The notes beneath the pieces were generated by a model that did no database searches, was not told the DNA's origin, and saw only the letters and a program-made list of their open reading frames with translations. 11,384 bases of DNA from JAMORN01 sp027063545 [NCBI: bacterium] (GTDB lineage: Bacteria > JAMORN01): positions 1 through 11,384 of the forward strand of contig JAMORN010000052.1 in assembly GCA_027063545.1 (NCBI GenBank). Direction: 5' to 3'. A program made the translations under genes and the position numbers. Of the stretch, positions 1 to 5,820 are shown one piece after another. Position 1 is the stretch's first letter. Each line of letters starts with the position of its first letter.

Positions 1-261
1 GCCCTTGATGATGCTATTGATAGTGTTAACAACCAAAGAGCAACAATAGGGGCTTATGTTAATAGATTGGAACATACAATAGCTAATTTAAAAAATGCTC
101 AACTTAACACCCAGGCTGCTGAATCACTCATTAGAGATGTAGATGTAGGTGAGGAAATGGCTAACTTCACTAGACTTCAAATACTTGCTCAAACAGGTAC
201 AGCAATGCTTGCTCAGGCAAATATGGTTCCTCAAACTGTTTTAAATCTATTTAATGGATAA
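1..261 (+). CDS. fliC: Flagellin, C-terminal fragment (5' end outside window)
   Basis: This is the last 86 codons of a flagellin, the filament subunit that is exported and polymerised outside the cell. The frame is open from base 1 (reading ALDDAIDSVNNQRA...) to TAA at 259-261. It shows the C-terminal D1/D0 pattern of flagellins: RLEHTIANL, then an N/Q-rich amphipathic helix, then SLIRDVDVGEEMANFTR, LAQTGTAMLAQAN and a hydrophobic tail ending VLNLFNG. The TTG at 67-69 is an internal Leu codon (RLEHT), not a start, so a separate 64-residue gene there would be wrong. The N-terminal D0/D1 and the variable D2/D3 domains lie upstream and are unseen. A strong hairpin terminator follows directly, so this is the last gene of its transcription unit. 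The family assignment is very secure; which flagellin paralogue it is cannot be told. Confidence 0.96.
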   Translation, partial: ALDDAIDSVNNQRATIGAYVNRLEHTIANLKNAQLNTQAAESLIRDVDVGEEMANFTRLQILAQTGTAMLAQANMVPQTVLNLFNG

Positions 262-263
262 TA

Positions 264-305
264 AAAAATCTCCCTCTTTTTATTCTTGAGGGAGGAGTTT
301 TTTTT
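264..305. terminator. Bidirectional intrinsic terminator, flagellin / vanZ-like
   Basis: A 7 bp perfect stem, CTCCCTC (270-276) with GAGGGAG (288-294), closes an 11 nt loop. On the + strand it is followed by eight T (298-305). Read on the - strand it is followed by ATTTTTTAT. It therefore fits termination of flagellin (+) and of the vanZ-like operon (-). The stop codon of the - strand gene (280-282) lies inside the loop, so the last codons of that gene form one arm of the hairpin. Confidence 0.85.
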
Positions 306-687
306 CCAAATATATTGATAGTATACTTAAAGATATAATAATCCCTGAAAAATCAGCAAAAAAATCATATATAGAAGATTGTCTTCCCGGGATAAAACTT
401 TGTATAGTTTCCTCAAAAGCGCCATAACCAATACCTATAATAAAAGATAACACAAATGCTCTTAGTATATTATATTTATTTATATACAAATATTTTAAAA
501 AAAACAAAGATGATAATATTCCATAAAAGCTAGCATGAAAAATTTTATCCATACCTTTTATAAAAATAAATTTAGGTAAATCTCTACCTGGAATAGTACC
601 TAAATAAAACATTAAAATCATCCAAAAATAAGGCAAAAACAATAAAAAGTAATAAAAAATTCTGTGTTTACTTCTTAAATAATGCAC
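280..687 (-). CDS. VanZ-like family membrane protein
   Basis: A 135-residue integral membrane protein of the VanZ-like family. About four hydrophobic segments are visible (roughly residues 10-30, 52-68, 74-90 and 108-127). The family signature is clear: D47-K-x-x-H51 before the second segment, then E92-E-x-x-Q96, P-G-R (100-102), D108 and G115. The family is named after the teicoplanin-resistance accessory VanZ, but most members are stand-alone proteins of unknown function. No vanHAX genes are present, so antibiotic resistance should not be inferred. The start is GTG at 687, supported by GGAG nine bases upstream (700-697) inside prs; an in-frame TAA just before the GTG rules out a longer form. 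It overlaps the end of prs by 20 nt, which suggests translational coupling. It is the last gene of the - strand operon. Family confidence is high; function is unknown. Confidence 0.85.
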   Translation of the reverse strand: MHYLRSKHRIFYYFLLFLPYFWMILMFYLGTIPGRDLPKFIFIKGMDKIFHASFYGILSSLFFLKYLYINKYNILRAFVLSFIIGIGYGAFEETIQSFIPGRQSSIYDFFADFSGIIISLSILSIYLEKKLLPQE

Positions 688-1621
688 TTACACTTTCTCC
701 ATAATGAATTCTTTTAATAGCTTCTGCAAAAAGAGGAGCAACATCTAAAACAGTTATTTTATCTATCTGCTTTTCCTTGGGTAGTGGAATTGTATTTGTT
801 ACAACAACCTCATCAATTGTAGAATTTTTAAGTCTTTCAATTGCTGGACCCACTAATACTCCATGAACAGCAAAAGCCCTTATTGTCTTTGCTCCCATTC
901 TTCTTAAAGCCTTCTCTGCTTCTATCATTGAACCTGCTGTTGATATCTCATCATCAAATATTATAGCATCTTTTCCCTCAACCTCTCCTATAACATGATA
1001 AACATGCGCCTGATCATCATCTGCTAATCTTCTTTTATCCATTACTGCTAGTGGTAAATTAAGTCTTGTTGCATAAGCTCCTGCTCTTTTAGCACTTCCA
1101 GCATCTGGAGCAACAACAACAGCATTTGATAAATCATAATTTTCTTTAAAATAATCTGTTGCTACCTTTATTGCTAAAAGTTGATCCGCTGGTATTCTAA
1201 AAAATCCCTGTATTTGAGGAGAATGTAGATTCATTGTTAAAACTCTATCAGCTCCTGCTGTTTCAACAAGATCTGCAACAAGCCTTGCTGTTATTGATAT
1301 TCTTGGTTCATCCTTTTTATCACTCCTAACATAGGGATAATATGGCATAACTGATGTAATTCTTCCTGCTGAAGCATGCTTTAAAGCATCAATCATAATA
1401 AGAAGTTCCATAAAATGATCATTAACAGGTGGCACTGATGTTTGAATAACAAAAACATCTGCACCTCTTACACATACCTCAGGCCTTACCTTAATATTAT
1501 CATTAGCAAATCTAATAATACTCATAGGTGATAGCTCTATTCCCAATTCTTCAGCAACTCTTTTTGCAAACTCTGGGTGTGATGATCCTGAAAATAACTC
1601 TATTCTAGTATGAGACATCAT
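668..1621 (-). CDS. prs: Ribose-phosphate pyrophosphokinase (PRPP synthetase)
   Basis: Makes PRPP from ribose 5-phosphate and ATP, the cytosolic precursor for nucleotides, histidine, tryptophan and NAD. At 317 residues it has normal class I length. Visible motifs are the flexible loop YVRSDKKDEPRIS (about 97-109), the ATP/Mg histidine in LHSPQIQGFF (His133), APDAGSAKRA (171-180), the catalytic-lysine segment MDKRR (194-198) and the PRPP loop DDEISTAGS (223-231). The loop keeps the acidic pair D223-D224 but has Ser227 where the common form DDxIDTGGT has Asp. The N-terminal FANDNIKV also departs from the common FSDGE form. This looks like a recognised subgroup rather than damage. The start is the first of two adjacent ATGs, with GGAG nine bases upstream (1634-1631). 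The gap to pyrF is 4 nt and the end overlaps the vanZ-like gene. PRPP links it functionally to pyrF. Confidence 0.97.
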   Translation of the reverse strand: MMSHTRIELFSGSSHPEFAKRVAEELGIELSPMSIIRFANDNIKVRPEVCVRGADVFVIQTSVPPVNDHFMELLIMIDALKHASAGRITSVMPYYPYVRSDKKDEPRISITARLVADLVETAGADRVLTMNLHSPQIQGFFRIPADQLLAIKVATDYFKENYDLSNAVVVAPDAGSAKRAGAYATRLNLPLAVMDKRRLADDDQAHVYHVIGEVEGKDAIIFDDEISTAGSMIEAEKALRRMGAKTIRAFAVHGVLVGPAIERLKNSTIDEVVVTNTIPLPKEKQIDKITVLDVAPLFAEAIKRIHYGESVSALFKK

Positions 1622-1625
1622 AACT

Positions 1626-2462
1626 TTATTCTCCTTTTTTTAATATGTTTCTAATTTTTTCTGATAAGCTTTTTGCTCTATTTTTTATCTCTAATAGCAA
1701 ATCTCCACCTTCCGCTTGAGGATAAAGAATCCCACGGGAGGAGTTTATTATAGAAAGACCTTTATTTTCTAAATTTGTTGATAAAACACTTTTTTCTAAA
1801 TCTCCACCCTGTGCTCCAACACCTGGCACTAAAAAAATAATATCTTTTCCCTCTTCTCTCAAACTAAGAAGCTGATCTGGTTTTGTTGCTCCAATTACTG
1901 CGCCTGTATTTTTATAAATACTATTATATTCTTTTACTCTTTCAAACACCTCTTCGTATAAAAACCTATTATTATCCAATCTCTTTTTTTCAAAATCATC
2001 ACTTCCTTTATTACTTGTTAAGACCAAAACAAAAACAAATCTATCTCTATACTCTAAAAATGGTTCTATAGAATCGCTTCCCATATAAGGAGCTATTGTT
2101 ATAGCATCTGCGTTAAAGTATTCAAATAAAGAATAAGCATATTTTTTAGAAGTATTCCCTATATCCCCTCTTTTTCCATCAACAATCACAGGAATATCAT
2201 CTGGAATATATTCAATAACCTCTTTTAAAACTTTCAAGCCTTCCCAACCAAAATATTCAAAAAAAGCCATATTAGGTTTATAACTAATAACATAATCCTT
2301 TGTTGCATCAATAACATCAAATAAAAATTTTCTAATTCCTTCTATATCTTTGGAATAACACCTAGAATCTATTTTTGTAATATCAGGATCAAGCCCTACA
2401 CAAAGAAGCGTTTTTTTTGCCTCAAATTGTGAAAATAATTTCTCTAAAAATCTATTGTTCAA
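1626..2462 (-). CDS. pyrF: Orotidine 5'-phosphate decarboxylase
   Basis: Catalyses the last step of de novo UMP synthesis, decarboxylation of OMP, with no cofactor. The 278-residue TIM barrel fits the longer bacterial type 2 group (about 270-280 residues) rather than the shorter E. coli type. Motifs: CVGLDPD (21-27), the substrate-contact lysine in YKPN (Lys62), the catalytic D95-x-K97-R-G-D100 of VDGKRGDIGNT, IAPYMGSDSIEPF (123-135), LVPGVGAQGG (211-220) and the phosphate-binding SSRGILY (241-247, Arg243). The start is TTG at 2462, supported by GGAG six bases upstream (2472-2469), directly after the gmhB stop. The gap to gmhB is 13 nt and to prs 4 nt, so these form one transcript. Nothing suggests damage. 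Confidence 0.95.
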   Translation of the reverse strand: MNNRFLEKLFSQFEAKKTLLCVGLDPDITKIDSRCYSKDIEGIRKFLFDVIDATKDYVISYKPNMAFFEYFGWEGLKVLKEVIEYIPDDIPVIVDGKRGDIGNTSKKYAYSLFEYFNADAITIAPYMGSDSIEPFLEYRDRFVFVLVLTSNKGSDDFEKKRLDNNRFLYEEVFERVKEYNSIYKNTGAVIGATKPDQLLSLREEGKDIIFLVPGVGAQGGDLEKSVLSTNLENKGLSIINSSRGILYPQAEGGDLLLEIKNRAKSLSEKIRNILKKGE

Positions 2463-2475
2463 TTTTCTCTCCTTT

Positions 2476-3024
2476 TTAAATAAATTTTTTTAAATCTATT
2501 AAATTATCAATAATCTCAACCTTTTCAAGAAGAGATGATGAATCATTTTGAAGCTTTTCAACCTCCTCAATACCATGACCTTTTTTTAGTAAAAAACCTT
2601 TTTTTAATTTGGCAGTTTCCACAAGTTTTACATCACTAACCTTATCACCAACAACAAAACTCTCACTTAAATCTATATTAAAATCCTTTTTAGCCTTTAA
2701 AACCATTCCTGGCTTTGGCTTTCTACATTCGCACTCTCCTGTAATATCAGGATGATGCGGGCAGAAATATATTCCATCAATTAAATAATTATCTCCCAAA
2801 AGTTCTATCATTCTTTTATTTACATTATGAAAATCCTCTTCTGTTAAATAACCTCTTGCTATTCCAGATTGATTTGAAATAACTATTATTAGAAAACCTT
2901 TCTGTTTTAAATATGTTAAAATCTTATAGGTATCTGAATAGAGTTCTACCTCTTCAGGATCTTTAATATAATGCTTTTCAACAATTAAAGTACCATCTCT
3001 ATCAAAGAATACTGCTTTTTGCAT
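2476..3024 (-). CDS. gmhB: D-glycero-D-manno-heptose 1,7-bisphosphate 7-phosphatase (GmhB-type HAD)
   Basis: A HAD-IIIA phosphatase that in the ADP-heptose pathway removes the 7-phosphate of heptose 1,7-bisphosphate, in the cytosol, for LPS core or other heptosylated glycans. The 182 residues match the family (about 190). Motif I is FFDRDGT with nucleophile Asp8 and acid Asp10. Motif II is SNQSGIARG (50-58). The structural zinc site specific to GmhB is intact: Cys88, His90, Cys98, Cys100 (FCPHHP...CEC), followed by RKPKPGM. The last motif is GDKVSD (126-131). It is the first gene of the - strand operon. The ATG start fits the family N-terminus, but no Shine-Dalgarno sequence is visible upstream, unlike its neighbours. 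The related histidinol-phosphate phosphatase domain of HisB is an alternative; no his gene is nearby. No other heptose gene is in the window. Confidence 0.88.
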   Translation of the reverse strand: MQKAVFFDRDGTLIVEKHYIKDPEEVELYSDTYKILTYLKQKGFLIIVISNQSGIARGYLTEEDFHNVNKRMIELLGDNYLIDGIYFCPHHPDITGECECRKPKPGMVLKAKKDFNIDLSESFVVGDKVSDVKLVETAKLKKGFLLKKGHGIEEVEKLQNDSSSLLEKVEIIDNLIDLKKFI

Positions 3025-3053
3025 ATATTTAAAAATAAATTATTTTTTCTCAT
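3025..3053. promoter_or_regulatory. Divergent 29 nt gap, likely dual promoter region without ribosome binding sites
   Basis: This gap separates the start codons of gmhB (-) and the prenyltransferase gene (+). It is nearly all A/T and has no GGAG-like sequence before either ATG. TATATT at 3024-3029 could be a -10 box for the + operon, and TTAAAT read on the - strand could be one for gmhB. No convincing -35 box is seen on either strand, and any would lie inside the opposite gene. Both operons probably start here because no other gap precedes them, possibly with very short or absent leaders. That role is inferred from layout, not from a clear promoter. Confidence 0.4.
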
Positions 3054-3914
3054 ATGAAAAAAATAAAAAGCCTGTTGAAATTAATAAGAATAGAAAATAC
3101 AATTCTTGCTGCTATTGGTGTTTTTTTAGGGAGTTTTTTCTCTGATATAGATATTTTTAAAAACTTCTATATAGTTTTTTCTTCATCTCTTAGTGCTTTT
3201 TTTATAACAGGCTTTGGAAATATTAATAATGATATTGTTGATTTTCAAACAGATTTAAAGAATAAAAAAAACCGGCCTTTAATAACTGGAGATTTCTCTT
3301 TAAAAGAAGCAATATTATTGCAGTACATTTTTTTAATATTAGGCTTTTTGGTTGTATGGAAGTGGAAGTATCTTCTTTTTATCTCATCTTCTGTTAGTAT
3401 TATTCTTTTAGGATATAATAAAATATTTAAAAAACTCCCTATTATTGGCAATATTATTGTAGCCTCCCTTGTTAGTTTAACTTATATCTACGGTTCATTA
3501 ACATCTATATATGTTAATAATATGTTAAAAATTGATTTTATACCTATAGTTTTTATATTTTTAATAAACTTTATAAGGGAGGTTGTTAAGGATATAGAGG
3601 ATTATTATGGGGATAAAGAGTTAGGGTATAAAACTCTTCCTATAGTTATAGGACCAAACAAAACAAAGATTTTTCTTTATGTGCTTTATCTTATATTTAT
3701 TCCTCTTTTATTTTACCCTGTTTTTAAAGGTGTTTATGGTAGAGTTTATTTATTTTTAATGCTTATGCTTGTATTTTTGCCTTTTCTTCATTCTTTAATC
3801 TTACTCATAAATGCTAGAATAAAAGAGGATTTTCACAAAATCAGTACTCTTTTAAAGTTTATTATGATAGGTGGTATTTTCACTCTTGTTTTTGATAAAA
3901 TAATTAAATTATAA
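3054..3914 (+). CDS. UbiA-family prenyltransferase, (di)geranylgeranylglyceryl phosphate synthase-like
   Basis: An intramembrane prenyltransferase of 286 residues with eight or nine hydrophobic segments. Both Asp-rich motifs that bind the Mg-diphosphate of the prenyl donor are present: N59-D60-x-x-D63-x-x-x-D67 followed by KNKKNRPLITG, and D180-x-x-D183-x-x-x-D187 within REVVKDIEDYYGDKELGYKTLP (about 175-196). The RE-VKDIED-GD-K-G-KTLP pattern with NRP(L/I)-G is typical of the archaeal-type enzyme that adds the second geranylgeranyl chain to geranylgeranylglyceryl phosphate (EC 2.5.1.42) and of its bacterial relatives. MenA, UbiA, heme O synthase and chlorophyll synthase fit less well. The exact substrate cannot be read from sequence. 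It is the first gene of the + strand operon. The ATG start fits the family N-terminus (KLIRIEN), but no Shine-Dalgarno sequence precedes it. The gap to dtd is 14 nt. Confidence 0.82.
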   Translation: MKKIKSLLKLIRIENTILAAIGVFLGSFFSDIDIFKNFYIVFSSSLSAFFITGFGNINNDIVDFQTDLKNKKNRPLITGDFSLKEAILLQYIFLILGFLVVWKWKYLLFISSSVSIILLGYNKIFKKLPIIGNIIVASLVSLTYIYGSLTSIYVNNMLKIDFIPIVFIFLINFIREVVKDIEDYYGDKELGYKTLPIVIGPNKTKIFLYVLYLIFIPLLFYPVFKGVYGRVYLFLMLMLVFLPFLHSLILLINARIKEDFHKISTLLKFIMIGGIFTLVFDKIIKL

Positions 3915-3928
3915 AAAAGGATAGGATC

Positions 3929-4387
3929 ATGAGGGTTCTTATTCAAAGGTGTTTAGAGGCTAATTGTAAGGTTGAAGGAAAGATTGTTGGAGAGATAAAA
4001 AAAGGTTTTGTAGTTTTTGTTGGTTTTCATAAAGATGATAGCATAAATGATTTAGAGTATTTATTTAAAAAGGTTTCTAATATAAGAATATTTGAAAACG
4101 AAGAGGGGAAAATTCATTATAGTATTCAAGACATAAAAGGTGAGATTCTTTTAATTCCACAATTTACCCTATATGCTAATACCAAAAAAGGAAATAGACC
4201 AGATTTTTTAGAATCAATGCCTCCTCAACAAGCAAAAGAGTTCTTTTATAGTTTTGTTGATATGTTTAAACAAAGAACCTCATTAAAAATAGAAACTGGT
4301 GTTTTTGGTGCTGATATGAAGATTTATGTTTTAAATGATGGCCCTTTTTCAATATTTATAGATAGTTCTCAAAGAGTAGGGAAATAA
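3929..4387 (+). CDS. dtd: D-aminoacyl-tRNA deacylase (Dtd), variant active-site motif
   Basis: Hydrolyses D-aminoacyl-tRNAs and mischarged Gly-tRNA(Ala), keeping D-residues and glycine errors out of proteins. It works as a cytosolic homodimer. The 152 residues match the usual size (about 145-150). The cross-subunit Gly-cisPro motif is present as NDGPFSIFIDS (136-146), and ETGVFGADM (122-130) is canonical. In the other signature motif, usually SQFTL, the Ser is replaced by Pro: PQFTL at 77-81 (codon CCA). The position matches Ser77 of the E. coli numbering. A PQ form is, as I recall, typical of the animal paralogue ATD, but the rest of this protein follows bacterial Dtd. The ATG at 3929 has AAGGA at 3918-3922. 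It is the second gene of the + operon, 3 nt from the glycosyltransferase gene. Family certain; effect of the change unknown. Confidence 0.95.
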   Translation: MRVLIQRCLEANCKVEGKIVGEIKKGFVVFVGFHKDDSINDLEYLFKKVSNIRIFENEEGKIHYSIQDIKGEILLIPQFTLYANTKKGNRPDFLESMPPQQAKEFFYSFVDMFKQRTSLKIETGVFGADMKIYVLNDGPFSIFIDSSQRVGK

Positions 4388-4390
4388 AAA

Positions 4391-5119
4391 ATGGAGATAG
4401 ATAAAAATACCTACAACCTTTTTGGTTATATCATACCTGCTTATAATGAATACCCATATATAGAGAATGTTTTAAACAAACTATTAACATTAGGGATTGA
4501 AAGGGATAATATATTAGTTATTGATGATTCTTCAAATGATGAAACACCTAGATCTATAAAAAAATTTAGGGTAAATTGTATTTCACATGGTATAAATAAA
4601 GGCAAAGGTGCTGGTATTATTGAGGGTATAAAATTTTTTTTTCAAAGATCTAAATTAAAAGAGAAATTAAAAGGTGTTTTTATAATAGATGGGGATGGTC
4701 AACATCCACCTGTTCATATTAAAGATTTTATAAAACTTTATTTAGAAAAACGGAGTGATTTAATTATAGGAAAAAGGGAGTTTTCTCCAAAAAAAATGCC
4801 TATTGATAGAATTATATCCAATACATTAACAAGTTTTTTTATATCTTTAGTTTGTAGAAAAAGGATCTATGATTCACAATCTGGATATAGATTTTTAAGT
4901 AAAAAATTTGCTTTATTTTTTAAGCCAAAAGACACAAGGTTTTTAACAGAATCGGAGATGATAATACAAGCAGCAAAAGAAGGGTTTAAGATTGATTTTG
5001 TTGATATAGAAACAGTTTATAACAAAAGTGTTTCTAAGATAAATAGATTTAGCGATACTCTTAGATTTATAAAATGGTATTTTAAAGATGCTTTTTTTTA
5101 TAAAAAAAGGAAAAAGTAG
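4391..5119 (+). CDS. Family 2 glycosyltransferase, dolichyl-phosphate-mannose-synthase-like
   Basis: A GT-A fold, inverting GT2 enzyme of 242 residues that transfers a sugar from a nucleotide-sugar, probably to a lipid phosphate. Motifs in order: IIPAYNE (14-20), nucleotide-binding VIDDSSNDET (43-52), NKGKG (69-73), the metal and donor DxD as DGDGQHPP (100-107), DSQSGYR (161-167) and the catalytic-acid region TESEM (186-190). These resemble polyprenyl/dolichyl phosphate sugar transferases. It lacks the C-terminal transmembrane helices of many relatives and has instead a basic tail ending KKRKK that could bind the membrane surface (inference). Donor and acceptor are unknown. The start has TAGGG at 4377-4381, inside dtd. 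Gaps of 3 and 2 nt tie it to dtd and pcm. Family confidence is high; the specific role is open. Confidence 0.88.
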   Translation: MEIDKNTYNLFGYIIPAYNEYPYIENVLNKLLTLGIERDNILVIDDSSNDETPRSIKKFRVNCISHGINKGKGAGIIEGIKFFFQRSKLKEKLKGVFIIDGDGQHPPVHIKDFIKLYLEKRSDLIIGKREFSPKKMPIDRIISNTLTSFFISLVCRKRIYDSQSGYRFLSKKFALFFKPKDTRFLTESEMIIQAAKEGFKIDFVDIETVYNKSVSKINRFSDTLRFIKWYFKDAFFYKKRKK

Positions 5120-5121
5120 GA

Positions 5122-5793
5122 ATGGAGTTTAAAGAAGAAAAGGAGTTTTTAATAAGGGAACTTAAAAACTCTGGAACATTTGATTTAAAGGTTTTAGAGG
5201 CTATTTATAATATCCCAAGGGAGGTATTTGTTCCTGAGTTTTTAAAGGATAGAGCATATGAAAATGTTCCTCTACCAATAGGAGAAGGGCAAACTATTTC
5301 TCAACCTTTTATGGTAGCTTATATGACACAGCATTTAGAGATTTTTGAGGGTTGTAAGGTTTTAGAGATTGGAACAGGAAGTGGTTATCAAGCAGGTATT
5401 TTAAGTTATTTAGGATGCGAGGTTTATACTATAGAAAGAATTGATTATTTATCAAAAAAAGCAAAAGAGAATTTAAAAAAGGCTTCTGAGGTGATTGGTA
5501 AGGATTTACTTAAAAATATAAAATTCTTTATTGGCGATGGTTCATTAGGATTTAAAAATTATGCTCCTTATGATAGAATAATTATAACTGCTGCCGCAAT
5601 CTATAATAAAACACAAACATTTATAGAACAACTCTCTGATAACAATGGAATTTTAATAGTTCCTGAAGGAAAAAATCTAGAGATTCAGATTTTAAGAAAA
5701 TATATAAAAAACAATGGAAAGATTGAGGTTATTGATTTGGATTATTGTAGGTTTGTTCCTTTAATTGGAGAAAATGGATGGCAAGAGGATTAA
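5122..5793 (+). CDS. pcm: Protein-L-isoaspartate O-methyltransferase
   Basis: Uses AdoMet to methylate L-isoaspartyl residues formed by ageing of Asn and Asp, starting their repair to normal aspartate. The 223 residues match the bacterial family (about 210-220). Visible motifs: IPREVFVP (31-38), GQTISQP (56-62) with the conserved Ser60, the AdoMet-binding motif I LEIGTGSGYQAG (81-92), acidic post-I TIERI (103-107), GDGS (138-141), and the family-specific C-terminal CRFVPLIGENGW (209-220). No signal peptide is visible, so it acts in the cytosol. The start follows the glycosyltransferase stop by 2 nt, with AAGG at 5107-5110 inside that gene. metH follows 27 nt later and could restore methionine for AdoMet, though that link is only contextual. 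Intact. Confidence 0.95.
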   Translation: MEFKEEKEFLIRELKNSGTFDLKVLEAIYNIPREVFVPEFLKDRAYENVPLPIGEGQTISQPFMVAYMTQHLEIFEGCKVLEIGTGSGYQAGILSYLGCEVYTIERIDYLSKKAKENLKKASEVIGKDLLKNIKFFIGDGSLGFKNYAPYDRIIITAAAIYNKTQTFIEQLSDNNGILIVPEGKNLEIQILRKYIKNNGKIEVIDLDYCRFVPLIGENGWQED

Positions 5794-5820
5794 AAAAATA
5801 GATAAAGGGGAGAGATTAGA

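Noticed and set aside
67-261. A free-standing 64-residue protein
   Set aside because: The frame is open upstream to base 1 with flagellin sequence, and the apparent start is a TTG Leu codon inside it.
280-687. Glycopeptide resistance by VanZ
   Set aside because: Only the VanZ-like fold signature is present; no vanHAX or regulator genes are nearby and most family members have no known resistance role.
1883-2071. Possible small Tyr/Leu-rich membrane peptide on the + strand inside pyrF
   Set aside because: It is antisense to a well-conserved enzyme gene, with AT-rich composition producing Leu/Tyr/Phe codons by chance and no ribosome binding site seen.
5794-5820. Cobalamin or SAM riboswitch before metH
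   Set aside because: Only 27 nt lie between pcm and metH, mostly ribosome binding site; there is no room for a riboswitch.
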